64,000 nt of DNA from CAVZCK01 sp963798805 (GCA_963798805.1 CAWCVC010000009.1:62001-126000), one strand, 5' to 3'. Shown: positions 33,784 through 44,223, counted from the first letter of the stretch. Notes: a model not told the origin generated them from the letters alone. Program-made: numbers and translations.

Positions 33784-34470
33784 ATGCCCGGGCCAAGCGC
33801 GCCTGACTTTTCGTTCCTGTCGCTGTTCCTGCAGGCGCATATCGTCGTCAAACTGGTGATGATCGGTCTGCTGCTCGCCTCGATCTGGGGCTGGGCTGTG
33901 ATCATCGAGAAGACCTTCATTTTCGCGCGAACGCGCCGCGAGACGAAGGACTTCGAGCGCCTGTTCTGGTCCGGCCAGTCGCTCGACGAGCTTTACGGAA
34001 TCATCTCGCAGCAGCAGAGCTCGGCCATGGCCGCGCTGTTTTCGGCCGCCATGCGCGAATGGCGCCGCTCGATCGAGAATTCGCCCCGGCCGCTTGCCGG
34101 CGTTCAGCACCGCATCGAGCGGGTCATGGACGTGACCATCACCCGCGAAATGGACCGGTTGGAGCGGCGGCTGCTGTTCCTGGCGACGGTCGGCTCCACA
34201 GCCCCCTTCGTCGGCCTGTTCGGGACGGTCTGGGGCATCATGACCAGCTTTCAATCCATCGCGCTGTCGAGGAATACCAGCCTCGCCGTGGTCGCGCCGG
34301 GCATTGCCGAGGCGCTGTTCGCCACCGCGCTGGGGCTGCTGGCAGCCATCCCCGCCGTCATTTTCTACAATAAATTTTCCGCCGAGGCCGCCCGCTTCGC
34401 GCAGCAGTTCCAGGGCTTCTCCGACGAGTTCCTGGCCATCGTCTCCCGCCAGCTCGATTTGAGGAGCTAA
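33784..34470 (+). CDS. tolQ: Tol-Pal system proton channel subunit TolQ
   Basis: Inner-membrane protein of 228 residues in the MotA/TolQ/ExbB family. TM1 is at about residues 18-38 (VVKLVMIGLLLASIWGWAVII). TM2 and TM3 are at about 138-160 and 172-195 (STAPFVGLFGTVWGIM and AEALFATALGLLAAIPAV). The ATG at 33784 has AAGGAG five bases upstream and is chosen over an in-frame TTG at 33733. With TolR it uses the proton gradient to energise TolA during cell constriction. Confidence 0.95.
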   Translation: MPGPSAPDFSFLSLFLQAHIVVKLVMIGLLLASIWGWAVIIEKTFIFARTRRETKDFERLFWSGQSLDELYGIISQQQSSAMAALFSAAMREWRRSIENSPRPLAGVQHRIERVMDVTITREMDRLERRLLFLATVGSTAPFVGLFGTVWGIMTSFQSIALSRNTSLAVVAPGIAEALFATALGLLAAIPAVIFYNKFSAEAARFAQQFQGFSDEFLAIVSRQLDLRS

Positions 34471-34475
34471 GCGTC

Positions 34476-34931
34476 ATGGGGGCTGTTCTCCACAATGACG
34501 GACGTTCCGGTGGGCGGGGAAAACGGCGGGTGCCGCTGAAACCGATGGCCGAGATCAACGTCACGCCCATGGTCGACGTGATGCTGGTGCTGCTCATTAT
34601 TTTCATGGTGACGGCGCCCCTCCTGACCGCCGGCGTGTCGGTCGAGCTGCCCAAGAGCGAAGCCAATGCCAGCGCGGACACCAGTCAGAAAGAGCCGTTG
34701 ACCATCACGGTCAAGCAGGATGGGCAGGTCTTTCTTCAGGATTCGGCAATAACTCTGGACGAAATTGGACCAAAGCTGACCGCGATCGCAAAGGGCGGGG
34801 CTCAGCAGGTCATTTATGTCCGGGGCGACAGCCGCGCGGATTACGGCACGCTGATGCAGGTGATGGGTAAGATCAGCGCGGCCGGATTTCAGCGCATTTC
34901 CCTAGTGACCGATGTTGAAGACCGCAATTGA
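34476..34931 (+). CDS. tolR: Tol-Pal system protein TolR
   Basis: 151 residues, ExbD/TolR family, with a single TM helix containing the proton-relay Asp (INVTPMVDVMLVLLIIFMVTAP), followed by a periplasmic domain with LPKSEANA and VYVRGDSRADYGT blocks. It starts five bases after the tolQ stop with AGGAG upstream. The partner of TolQ. Confidence 0.95.
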   Translation: MGAVLHNDGRSGGRGKRRVPLKPMAEINVTPMVDVMLVLLIIFMVTAPLLTAGVSVELPKSEANASADTSQKEPLTITVKQDGQVFLQDSAITLDEIGPKLTAIAKGGAQQVIYVRGDSRADYGTLMQVMGKISAAGFQRISLVTDVEDRN

Positions 34932-34940
34932 GGTGAGTCC

Positions 34941-35954
34941 TTGCGGACGAGTCTTGTTCTTTCATTGGTTTTCCATTGCCTGGTGCTGACTGCGGCGCTG
35001 GTCAGCTTTCGTGCGCATGAACGGACTGAGATGACACGTCCGGTGTCCGTTGAGGTCGTCACGCCAAGTGAATTGAGTTCGATCAAGTCCGGCAAGCCGG
35101 ACCGAAAGCGGGACCAGGTAACGACCGGGGCGCCGCCCGCCGAGAAGCCGTCCAATATCGTTCAGACCGCTGCGGAGCTGCGCCCTTCGCGGGCCGATTC
35201 GATCTCGCAGAAACTGGCGGCGCTTCCACCACCCAAGCCGAAAGCGCTTCCGTCGGAAGACGCGGATGCCAAGGTGGTAAACGTGCCGCTACCCCAGGAG
35301 CGCCCCGAGCCGCCGAAGCCGCACAAGCAAGCCCAGCGCCACGAGGAGCGGCACGTCGCTCATGAGCATCGGGAGCGCGACAACGAGCCAAAGCAGCAGC
35401 CTCGCCGGGACGATCGCATCGCGGAATTGATCGACCGCCCGACTCCTCCAGCGCGCGAAACCAGCAAATTCGACCCGAAGCAGATTGCAGCGCTTCTCAA
35501 TCGCGATCCGACGGCCGGCGCTCGCCCTCTTGAGGACGGCCCGCGCGAGCCCTGGCGCAGGCCAAGCTCCTTCCAGCAACAGGCGCTCGGTATGTCGCGC
35601 GATACCCCGCCGCGTGAGGCCTATGGCGAGCCGATCGGCCGCGATACGCGCATGAGCTCGAACGAGATCGACGCCTTCCGCGCCCAGATCGCGCGCTGCT
35701 GGACTCCGCCGGTCGGCGGCCTGGGCGGCGATCCGATTGTGGTCAAGCTGCGCATCACGTTGAACGAGGACGGCACGCTCAGCCGGTCGCCGGAAGTCTC
35801 GAACAGCTATGCTTCGCCGTTCTTCCGGCCCGCCGCCGACAGCGCCATTCGCGCCGTCATGCAGTGCCAGCCCTACCAGATGCCGTCCGAGAAATACGCG
35901 CAATGGCGCGACATACTGCTGACCTTCGATCCCAGCCGGATGTATGGGGGCTGA
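34941..35954 (+). CDS. tolA: TolA-like envelope-spanning protein
   Basis: 337 residues. The start is TTG at 34941, with GAGGTGAG upstream. An N-terminal TM helix (LVLSLVFHCLVLTAALVSF) is followed by a long Pro/Lys/Arg/Glu-rich periplasmic stretch (about residues 50-190), with PKPKALP and QERPEPPKPHKQ. The compact C-terminal TonB/TolA-like domain has IARCWTPP, VVKLRITLNEDGTLS and AVMQCQPYQMPSEKY. It connects TolQR with TolB/Pal. Identity is helped by position, because the middle of TolA proteins is poorly conserved. Confidence 0.9.
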   Translation: MRTSLVLSLVFHCLVLTAALVSFRAHERTEMTRPVSVEVVTPSELSSIKSGKPDRKRDQVTTGAPPAEKPSNIVQTAAELRPSRADSISQKLAALPPPKPKALPSEDADAKVVNVPLPQERPEPPKPHKQAQRHEERHVAHEHRERDNEPKQQPRRDDRIAELIDRPTPPARETSKFDPKQIAALLNRDPTAGARPLEDGPREPWRRPSSFQQQALGMSRDTPPREAYGEPIGRDTRMSSNEIDAFRAQIARCWTPPVGGLGGDPIVVKLRITLNEDGTLSRSPEVSNSYASPFFRPAADSAIRAVMQCQPYQMPSEKYAQWRDILLTFDPSRMYGG

Positions 35955-35957
35955 TGG

Positions 35958-37271
35958 ATGGCGCACATCCTCATCCGTATCCTCGTGCTTGCCGCGGCTT
36001 TGATGTTCACGACATCGCAGGCCGGTGCCGTGATGGAGATCGATATCACCCAGGGCAATCTCCGCCCGATGCCGATCGCCATCTCGCCCTTCCTCCCCGG
36101 CGGGCCGGAAAGCGCCCGTCTTGCCGAGTCGGTCACCGGCATTGTCAGTGCCGACCTGGAACGCTCCGGCCTGTTCAAGCCGATCGACCGGGCCGCTTTT
36201 ATCGAGCGCATCATGAATATCGACGCGCCGCCGCGTTTCCGGGACTGGCGCGCGATCAATGCCGAAGCGCTCGTGGTCGGCCACCTGACAGAAGGCGCCG
36301 GTCAGATCAGGGCACAGTTCCGCCTGTGGGACGTGTTCACTGGCCGGGAGCTGCGCGGCGAGGCCTATTCCGCCTCGCCCGATAATTGGCGGCGGATCGG
36401 CCATATGATCGCGGACGCGATCTATGAGCGTTTGACCGGTGAGCGCGGCTATTTCGACAGCCGGATCGTCTTCATTGAAGAAGACGGCCCGAAAAACAAG
36501 CGTATCAAGCGCCTCGCCATCATGGATCAGGACGGTCAGAACCTTCATTATCTGACGCGGGGCCAGAACCTCGTGCTGACGCCGCGCTTCGGCCCTTATA
36601 ATCACGAGATTGTCTTCACCTCCTATGACAGTGGCCATCCGAGCGTGCTTCGCATGGATCTGGCGACGGGACGTCAGGAGGTGGTCGGAAAATTCCCGAA
36701 CATGACCTTTGCGCCGCGCTTCTCGCCGGACGGCAGCAAGGTGGTGATGAGTTTGCAGCAGGAGGGCACGTCCAACCTCTTCGAAATGGACCTGCGAACG
36801 CGTCAGCTGCGCCGCCTGACGGTGACCCAGGCCATCGATACTGGCCCCTGCTACTCGCCCGATGGGCGGCAGATCGTCTTCGAGTCCGACCGAAGTGGGC
36901 AGCAGCAGCTCTTCGTCATGAACGCCGACGGCAGCGGGCAGCGGCAGATCACGGGTGGCGGCGGTCGCTATTCGACCCCGGTCTGGTCACCTCGCGGCGA
37001 TCTCATCGCGTTCACGAAACAGATCGGCGGCCAGTTTCTGATCGGGGTCATTCAGCCGGACGGCCGGGGGGAGCGCATCCTCACTGAGGGTTATCACAAT
37101 GAGGGGCCGAGCTGGTCTCCCAATGGCCGCGTCCTCGTCTTCTTCCGCGAATCACCCGGCGCGAATGGCGGACCGCATCTCTTTACCATCGACCTGACCG
37201 GCTACAATGAGCGCCAATTGCCAACGCCCGCCTTTGCCTCCGACCCCGCCTGGTCGCCGCTGTTGAGATAG
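35958..37271 (+). CDS. tolB: Tol-Pal system beta-propeller protein TolB
   Basis: Periplasmic protein of 437 residues with a signal peptide (LIRILVLAAALMFTTSQAGA). The N-terminal alpha/beta domain is followed by a six-bladed propeller with WD-like repeats: FAPRFSPDGSKVVMS, GPCYSPDGRQIVFES, TPVWSPRGDLIAFT, GPSWSPNGRVLVFF and DPAWSPL. It binds Pal and TolA during outer-membrane invagination. The gene starts four bases after tolA. A CGGCTC-CTCA-GAGCCG hairpin at 37281-37296 lies just downstream. Confidence 0.96.
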   Translation: MAHILIRILVLAAALMFTTSQAGAVMEIDITQGNLRPMPIAISPFLPGGPESARLAESVTGIVSADLERSGLFKPIDRAAFIERIMNIDAPPRFRDWRAINAEALVVGHLTEGAGQIRAQFRLWDVFTGRELRGEAYSASPDNWRRIGHMIADAIYERLTGERGYFDSRIVFIEEDGPKNKRIKRLAIMDQDGQNLHYLTRGQNLVLTPRFGPYNHEIVFTSYDSGHPSVLRMDLATGRQEVVGKFPNMTFAPRFSPDGSKVVMSLQQEGTSNLFEMDLRTRQLRRLTVTQAIDTGPCYSPDGRQIVFESDRSGQQQLFVMNADGSGQRQITGGGGRYSTPVWSPRGDLIAFTKQIGGQFLIGVIQPDGRGERILTEGYHNEGPSWSPNGRVLVFFRESPGANGGPHLFTIDLTGYNERQLPTPAFASDPAWSPLLR

Positions 37272-37416
37272 GCACCCGAGCGGCTCCTCAGAGCCGATCA
37301 GAGATACTGATTCGACCTTATCAGCCAAGGCTTTCCACAATGTACGCCAACGCGATTCCTCGTGGCATTTTCGCATCATACGCCCCGGAAAAGGTGGCCC
37401 ATATGAGGCTGTCACC

Positions 37417-37446
37417 TTGATAATTCTCTCTGCGCTCGGCTAGCTA
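37417..37446 (+). promoter_or_regulatory. Putative promoter of the small lipoprotein gene
   Basis: TTGATA (37417-37422) and TAGCTA (37441-37446) with an 18-base spacer, about 45 bases before the start of the 45-residue lipoprotein gene. The -10 element is weak. Confidence 0.35.
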
Positions 37447-37489
37447 CATTGAGCGGCTTGTGGGTCGCATAACCAGAGGAGAGAAGACC

Positions 37490-37627
37490 ATGCAGGGTTT
37501 GAAGGGCGTTATCGTCATCGCGACGATTCTTGCTGCCGCCATCACGCTTGGTGCCTGCCGCAAGGAAGTTGAAGGTCAGCCGCTGAAGCTCGGCGCTTCT
37601 GACGTGGCCGTCAGCGTCGTCCGCTAA
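37490..37627 (+). CDS. 45-residue putative lipoprotein between tolB and pal
   Basis: A short open frame, ATG at 37490 to TAA at 37627, with GAGGAGAG upstream. It begins MQGLKGVIVIATILAAA, a hydrophobic export signal, and has the lipobox-like LGAC with Cys at about residue 24. A 21-residue mature part follows (RKEVEGQPLKLGAS, then DVAVSVVR). The good ribosome-binding site, lipobox and following hairpin argue for a real gene. It resembles other tiny lipoproteins of Rhizobiales in style, but no family can be named. Its position suggests a link to the outer-membrane Tol-Pal machinery. Confidence 0.6.
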   Translation: MQGLKGVIVIATILAAAITLGACRKEVEGQPLKLGASDVAVSVVR

Positions 37628-37663
37628 TTCGCGCTTCTAACGAAGCGGGGGCTTCGGATTCTT

Positions 37664-37706
37664 AAACGCCGTGCGCCAGCGGCTCTCGCTGGTGTTCACG
37701 GCGTTT
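37664..37706 (+). terminator. Long hairpin after the lipoprotein gene, possible terminator
   Basis: AAACGCCGTG (37664-37673) pairs with CACGGCGTTT (37697-37706). An inner CGCCAGCG/CGCTGGTG arm extends the stem to about 18 bp. Only a short T-containing tail (ATCAATTT) follows, so termination may be partial. It could isolate the lipoprotein transcript from pal. Confidence 0.5.
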
Positions 37707-37854
37707 ATCAATTTCGGCCTGGATACATCTCATGGCTGCGAAACGTCGATGATACGCTAAAAAGTTGTGCTGTCGACGCATTCCGTAACATATCATTAAC
37801 CAATCTGGACGCAGGCTCCAAGCCAGGGAATACCCCTGAGTTGAGGAGCGTCCG

Positions 37855-38379
37855 ATGTCCCGTTTCGTCCCGTTCTTGATTGCGGCTATCGCCGCTGCGC
37901 TTGCGCTCTCGGCCTGCTCGCGGAGCCAGCCCAATTACGGCCTCAACGCCGCTCAGCTCACGGGAGGCGGGGCCGGCGGCGAAGGCGGTCCGATCGCGCC
38001 GGGCTCGGCCCGCGAATTTTCCGCCCGCGTCGGCGACACCGTTCATTTCGATACCGACAGCACGGCGCTCAGCCCGGAAGCCCAGCGGATCCTCAGCGCA
38101 CAGGCGCAATGGCTGAACGGTTATCGGCAATATCGGATCATTGTCGAAGGCCATGCCGACGAGCGGGGAACGCGCGAATATAATATCGCGCTCGGCGCGA
38201 AGAGAGCGGCGACTGTCAGGCAGTTTCTGGCAGAGCGCGGCGTCGATCCCCGGCGGATCAGAACGATTTCCTACGGCAAGGAGCGTCCGGTCGCCGTCTG
38301 CGCCAATATCAGCTGTTGGTCGCAAAACCGCCGCGCGGTCACGGTCCTCAACCAAGGCGGTGCAACCGCCGGATATTGA
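37855..38379 (+). CDS. pal: Peptidoglycan-associated lipoprotein Pal
   Basis: Outer-membrane lipoprotein of 174 residues. A signal peptide ends in ALALSAC with the lipidated Cys at about 22. A Gly-rich linker leads to the OmpA-type peptidoglycan-binding domain (VHFDTDSTALSPEA, VEGHADERGTREYNIALG, GVDPRRIRTISYGKERP). The Asp and Arg that contact diaminopimelate are present. It belongs to the Tol-Pal system but is separated from tolB by the small lipoprotein gene. Confidence 0.97.
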   Translation: MSRFVPFLIAAIAAALALSACSRSQPNYGLNAAQLTGGGAGGEGGPIAPGSAREFSARVGDTVHFDTDSTALSPEAQRILSAQAQWLNGYRQYRIIVEGHADERGTREYNIALGAKRAATVRQFLAERGVDPRRIRTISYGKERPVAVCANISCWSQNRRAVTVLNQGGATAGY

Positions 38380-38529
38380 TCGTCCGCCAGCCAACCGGCC
38401 TATGGCCGAAACGCCTCGCAGGCACTGTGCAATTCCGCCGCGAGCGCTCGCGCAGACTGGCTCATCCGCCGGAACTTTGCTAAGAACGCCCTCAATCTGA
38501 AGATTTGACGTTCTGATTGCGAGGCTTCG

Positions 38530-39576
38530 ATGCGAGCGCCGTCCTTCATTTTAGCGGCCGCGTTAGGGCTGGGGGCCGTTCTGCTCCCGCTTGCCGCGGT
38601 TGCACAAACCAGCACCGACAATACCGGCAACGCAGACACGGAAAAGCGCCTCCAGCGCCTGGAGGAGCAGATGGTCGATCTGAGCGCCCATCTCGGCACC
38701 ATCGAAACCATGTCTCAGAACGGCGCCGCAGCGGCGGCCCCGAGCGCGCCGAGCCAGGGCTTTTCGACCGGCGGCGCGAGCACTGGCGGCGGCGATGACG
38801 CCCGTCTCGCCGAGCTTGAGACGCAGGTCCGGGCACTGTCGGCCCAGATGAGCGACATTTTGCACCGGCTCGATCAGATCGAGCGGCACTCCGGCAGTCT
38901 GTCTCCTTCACAGCAGCCGTCCGGCGGCGGCGCTGAAAGAAATTACGCCGGCTCATCATCCCAGCCGACACCGGCTGACCGGCTGGGTGCGGAGCCGGCC
39001 GAGCAGGGCACAGGCTTCAGTGTCGGCGGCAATGAGCCTGCCGACGGCGGCTTTGGCGCTACCATCGAGCAGGGACAGGAGAAAACGCAAAAGAGCGGCG
39101 GCTTGAGCGGCTATTTCGGTGGGGGGTCATCGCAGCCCGCCGCCACCGCGGGCGCTTCCAGCACGGCTCCTGTCCAGACGGCGAGCAGCTCATCACCGGA
39201 GGCCCGGGCTCTCTATGAGCAAGCCTACAACGCGCTCGTGGAGCGCAATTACCGAGGTGCGGCCGAGGATTTCGAGAAATTCGTCGCGTCCTATTCGCGC
39301 GATCCGCTTGCGGGACAAGCTTATTTCTGGCTCGGAGAGGCCTCTTTCGTGAACGGCGAATACCGCAAGGCGGCTGACAGCTTCCTGAAAAGCTCGACCA
39401 ATTATCCGCAAAACGAAAAGGCGGCCGAAGCTCTCCTGAAGCTCGGCATCTCCTTGAAGCGGTTGGGCGAGAATAAGGCAGCCTGTTCGTCCTTCGCGGA
39501 ACTGGCACGGCGGTTTCCGAGAGCAACCCCTGTGCTCGAGCGCGCCGAACGTGAAAAAAGCCGCGCTCAATGCTGA
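38530..39576 (+). CDS. cpoB: Cell division coordinator CpoB (YbgF)
   Basis: Periplasmic protein of 348 residues. A signal peptide (ILAAALGLGAVLLPLAAVAQ) is followed by a coiled-coil trimerisation region (RLQRLEEQMVDLSAHLGTIE) and a second coiled coil at about 95-117. A long Ser/Gly/Pro-rich linker leads to three TPR-like units at the C-terminus (ALYEQAYNALVERNYRGAAEDF, GEYRKAADSFLKSS, ENKAACSSFAELARRF). It coordinates Tol-Pal with peptidoglycan synthesis at the septum. The start has GAGG upstream. Confidence 0.94.
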   Translation: MRAPSFILAAALGLGAVLLPLAAVAQTSTDNTGNADTEKRLQRLEEQMVDLSAHLGTIETMSQNGAAAAAPSAPSQGFSTGGASTGGGDDARLAELETQVRALSAQMSDILHRLDQIERHSGSLSPSQQPSGGGAERNYAGSSSQPTPADRLGAEPAEQGTGFSVGGNEPADGGFGATIEQGQEKTQKSGGLSGYFGGGSSQPAATAGASSTAPVQTASSSSPEARALYEQAYNALVERNYRGAAEDFEKFVASYSRDPLAGQAYFWLGEASFVNGEYRKAADSFLKSSTNYPQNEKAAEALLKLGISLKRLGENKAACSSFAELARRFPRATPVLERAEREKSRAQC

Positions 39577-39582
39577 CCGGAG

Positions 39583-40953
39583 ATGGGCGCGCCGGCTGAT
39601 GCCGATCTTGGCGTGGGGGGGCCGATTTTCGGCGAAACTGAGCTTCAAGCCATTTTTAGACCATTCTCTGGCTATGCGCATATTGCGCTGGCGGTCTCGG
39701 GTGGTCCCGACAGTACCGCCTTGTTATTGCTCGCGCGGCGTTGGATTGGCACCCTGCCGCAAGGCGCTCCGCGGATCACTGTCTTGACCGTCGATCACGA
39801 CCTGCGTCAAGAATTGGCCGCGGAAGCAAGCTGGGTCGCGCGCCTGGCCGGCCGCATCGGATTTGTGCACGACACGCTGTTATGGAAAGGACAGAAGCCG
39901 AAAACCGGCGTCCAGGCCGCTGCTCGCGCAGCGCGCTATGATCTGATGACCGGCTTTTGCCGTGAGCGCGGCATCGCGGCGCTGGCGACCGCCCATACGC
40001 TCGACGATCAGGCCGAAACCTTTGTGATGCGGCTCGCCCGCGGCAGCGGCGTCGACGGGCTCGCCGCCATGGCGGCGAAATCGCAGCGCGACGGCATCGA
40101 CCTGCTTCGGCCGCTGTTGGGTGTCACGCGCGCCAGGCTCATCGAATTTCTGAAAGCGGAGGGGCAGGACTGGATCGAAGATCCGAGCAACCGCGATCGG
40201 ACGTATGAACGTGCGCGCGTCCGTGAGGCGCTCCACGTCGCTGAAAATCTCGGCCTGACACGTGAAGTGCTTGCCTTGTCGGCCGCACGGCTTGGTCGGG
40301 TGCGCGAAGCTCTCGAGACGGTGACCACACAGTTTCTGGCGACCAATCTCACTATACACCCGGAAGGATTTGGCGACCTGTCGCTGAAGGCATTGCTCGA
40401 CACGCCGGAGGAGATCGCGCTGCGCGGACTGGCGCGGATGGTCTTGGCCTTTGGCGGCCAGCCCGCCCCTACGCAGCTTGCAAAAATCGAGGCGGCCTAC
40501 GAAAAGCTCAGGAAACGGCCGCGTACCATGACTTTCGGCGGTTGTCAGTTCGGCTTGCACAGGGATCGCCTGACGATCTCCCGCGAATTCGGCCGAATGG
40601 ATCTTTCGGCGGCCAAGCTATCGCCCGGCGCGGCCCTGCTTTGGGATGGGCGCTTTAATGTCAGTCTGCGGCCGCAGACCAGAAAACCTGCCATGGTGGC
40701 CCCGCTCGGCCCTGAAGGTCTGCGCACACTGACTTCCTCCAAAGGCCGTCTCGGCCCAATGCCGCGAGCGGCCGCGCTGGCGCTTCCCTCGCTTTGGCGA
40801 GAGTCGACACTGTGCTTTGTTCCATTCGCCACTTTCGATGAGAATGAGCCGCCGGGGTGGCTTAAACACGCAGGCGCCGAGTTCGCCAACGGGCCGCTTT
40901 TATATGGCCAGCCCCGCTCCGGCGGCGATGAATGTGAAAAGATGTCAAAATAA
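39583..40953 (+). CDS. tilS: tRNA(Ile)-lysidine synthase
   Basis: Modifies C34 of the AUA-reading tRNA-Ile to lysidine, an essential cytoplasmic reaction. The 456 residues include the ATP-pyrophosphatase P-loop AVSGGPDSTALLLLA near residues 37-51, LTVDHDLRQE, GIAALATAHTLDDQAETFVMRL and WIEDPSNRD. The C-terminal domain is less conserved. It starts six bases after cpoB and precedes ftsH, the usual alphaproteobacterial order. Confidence 0.95.
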   Translation: MGAPADADLGVGGPIFGETELQAIFRPFSGYAHIALAVSGGPDSTALLLLARRWIGTLPQGAPRITVLTVDHDLRQELAAEASWVARLAGRIGFVHDTLLWKGQKPKTGVQAAARAARYDLMTGFCRERGIAALATAHTLDDQAETFVMRLARGSGVDGLAAMAAKSQRDGIDLLRPLLGVTRARLIEFLKAEGQDWIEDPSNRDRTYERARVREALHVAENLGLTREVLALSAARLGRVREALETVTTQFLATNLTIHPEGFGDLSLKALLDTPEEIALRGLARMVLAFGGQPAPTQLAKIEAAYEKLRKRPRTMTFGGCQFGLHRDRLTISREFGRMDLSAAKLSPGAALLWDGRFNVSLRPQTRKPAMVAPLGPEGLRTLTSSKGRLGPMPRAAALALPSLWRESTLCFVPFATFDENEPPGWLKHAGAEFANGPLLYGQPRSGGDECEKMSK

Positions 40954-41027
40954 AGCCCGCTCTTAAATCTATGTTCTGCAGAGCCAATATAGGGTGTCCA
41001 CACAGTTAACGACGCTTGCCCCGCTGC

Positions 41028-41058
41028 CTTGGAAAAGGCGGGGCTATCCCCTATTTAG
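41028..41058 (+). promoter_or_regulatory. RpoH (heat-shock sigma-32) type promoter of ftsH
   Basis: CTTG (41028-41031), an 18-base spacer and CCTATTTAG (41050-41058) fit the alphaproteobacterial RpoH pattern CTTG-N17/18-CYTATNT. ftsH is a classic heat-shock gene. The start codon is about 90 bases downstream. An inverted repeat, GCCCCGC/GCGGGGC, overlaps the region. Confidence 0.55.
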
Positions 41059-41145
41059 ATGTGGAGACATGGATCCGGATCTTGAGTTAAGCTATGTCAA
41101 TGTGTCCAGCACCGAACTCCCGGGTCATTTGCGTAGAAGGACCTC

Positions 41146-43086
<1,941 letters not shown>

Positions 43087-43114
43087 ACCGCTTCGGACAA
43101 AACGAATCGTCAAA

Positions 43115-43147
43115 GCTGCACCGGGGTTCTCCCTCGGGGCAGTTTTT
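43115..43147 (+). terminator. Rho-independent terminator of ftsH
   Basis: The stem CTGC-A-CCGGGG (43116-43126) pairs with CCTCGG-G-GCAG (43132-43142) around a TTCTC loop, followed by TTTTTGTTTTG. A strong end to the ruv-tol-ftsH direction of transcription. Confidence 0.8.
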
Positions 43148-43165
43148 GTTTTGTCGGTGCCGTGA

Positions 43166-43624
43166 TTAATTCCGTTCCGCGCTGCGCAATGCTTCGTCGA
43201 TCAGCGCGTTTGCGATCGTCATTCGCTGCGTGGCCCGGCCCCTCAGCTCCGCGGGGACGCGGTCGGGATGGTTCCGCATCGCAAAAGCACGTCGAATGCT
43301 GCGGATTTCCGACTGCTTGAGACGGCCGCCCAAGCCAAGCTCCGAAGCGACATGCTGCTCGTCGCAAACTCCGACATCTGCAGACTGTTGGTCGAGCGTC
43401 GTGTCATAGAAAAACCTGAAGGCGCGCTCTCGTTTCGCCGAATGCTGGCGGCCGGTTTGCAATTCTCCGACGGCAAGTCTCACCGACGCTGAGCGTGGCC
43501 AGTCGTCGACACGCCGCGATGCGAGGCTCTGGAAGGAGCCGAAACACTCTTCCGCAGGCTGATCCTCAAGCTCGTCGAGAATAGCATGAAAGCTTCCGAG
43601 ACGTTGCGATCTGACCCGAAACAT
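43166..43624 (-). CDS. Protein with C-terminal J-like domain
   Basis: 152 residues. The first 90 residues have no recognised motif. Residues about 93-152 look like a J-domain at the C-terminus: ASELGLGGRLKQSEIRSIRR, the HPD tripeptide in RNHPDRVP, then a helix with MTIANALIDEALRS in the place of the usual N-A-Y-x-x-L. A C-terminal J-domain without a Gly/Phe region or zinc fingers is a class III arrangement. It converges on ftsH across the terminator and lies next to the chemotaxis genes. It probably recruits DnaK to an unknown client. Confidence 0.62.
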   Translation of the reverse strand: MFRVRSQRLGSFHAILDELEDQPAEECFGSFQSLASRRVDDWPRSASVRLAVGELQTGRQHSAKRERAFRFFYDTTLDQQSADVGVCDEQHVASELGLGGRLKQSEIRSIRRAFAMRNHPDRVPAELRGRATQRMTIANALIDEALRSAERN

Positions 43625-43639
43625 GTCGTCGCCCTAGCC

Positions 43640-43689
43640 AGAGCGGGATGAGGAAAATGGGAACCGGCTTGCCGCTCGCATCCCGCTCT
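43640..43689. repeat. Rhizobiales-type intergenic palindromic repeat
   Basis: AGAGCGGGATG (43640-43650) and CATCCCGCTCT (43679-43689) form perfect 11-bp arms around a core with GGAAAATGGGAACCGGC. It is the style of short palindromic element seen many times in intergenic regions of Rhizobiales genomes. Only one copy was noticed in this window. Confidence 0.7.
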
Positions 43690-43833
43690 ACCCAATTGGA
43701 ATCGATCGCCGCCATGGTTTTGGATCAATTCAATCCAGAATCACCGTGATCGAAGGTTCCGCGGTCGATGCAAACGGCGCGCCCCCATCGGGACGGCGCA
43801 ATACGCCGCCCACAGTTCACCGAGCAGCTTCGC

Positions 43834-44223
43834 TTACGCGGCGGGTGTTAACACGCTATCGATCTTTTCCTTCAACACCGGCGCACTGAACGGCTTCACC
43901 AGATAGCTGCTGACACCGGCCTTTTGCGCCGCAAGGACGTTTTCGGGCTTGGACTCCGCCGTCACCAATATGAACGGCGTCGCGGACGTTCCGTCGTCGG
44001 CACGAACGTGTTTCAGCAGATCGAAGCCTGTCATCGGCTCCATATTCCAATCGGAAATGATGAGGCCATATTGCTTCGATTTGATCATCTTCAGTGCTTC
44101 TTCGCCGTTCGAGGCTTCATCGACATTCTCATAGCCGATTTGCTTGAGCAGCTTTCGGATGATGCGCACCATCGTGTTGTAGTCATCTACAACCAGAATT
44201 GCCATATTCGGATCAGCGGTCAT
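43834..44223 (-). CDS. cheY: Single-domain response regulator CheY
   Basis: 129 residues, receiver domain only. Acidic pocket Asp13/Asp14 (ILVVDDYNTM), phosphorylation site Asp58 (LIISDWNMEPMTG), switch Thr88 and Lys110 (YLVKPF) are all present. The DWNMP-like block is typical of chemotaxis CheY proteins that bind FliM. The ATG at 44223 is chosen over the long frame from 44385 because it starts right before the first beta strand. It is divergent from cheB. Confidence 0.9.
   Translation of the reverse strand: MTADPNMAILVVDDYNTMVRIIRKLLKQIGYENVDEASNGEEALKMIKSKQYGLIISDWNMEPMTGFDLLKHVRADDGTSATPFILVTAESKPENVLAAQKAGVSSYLVKPFSAPVLKEKIDSVLTPAA

Noticed and set aside
35289..36638. 449-codon minus-strand frame across tolA and tolB
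   Set aside because: Antisense to two genes with clear family motifs.
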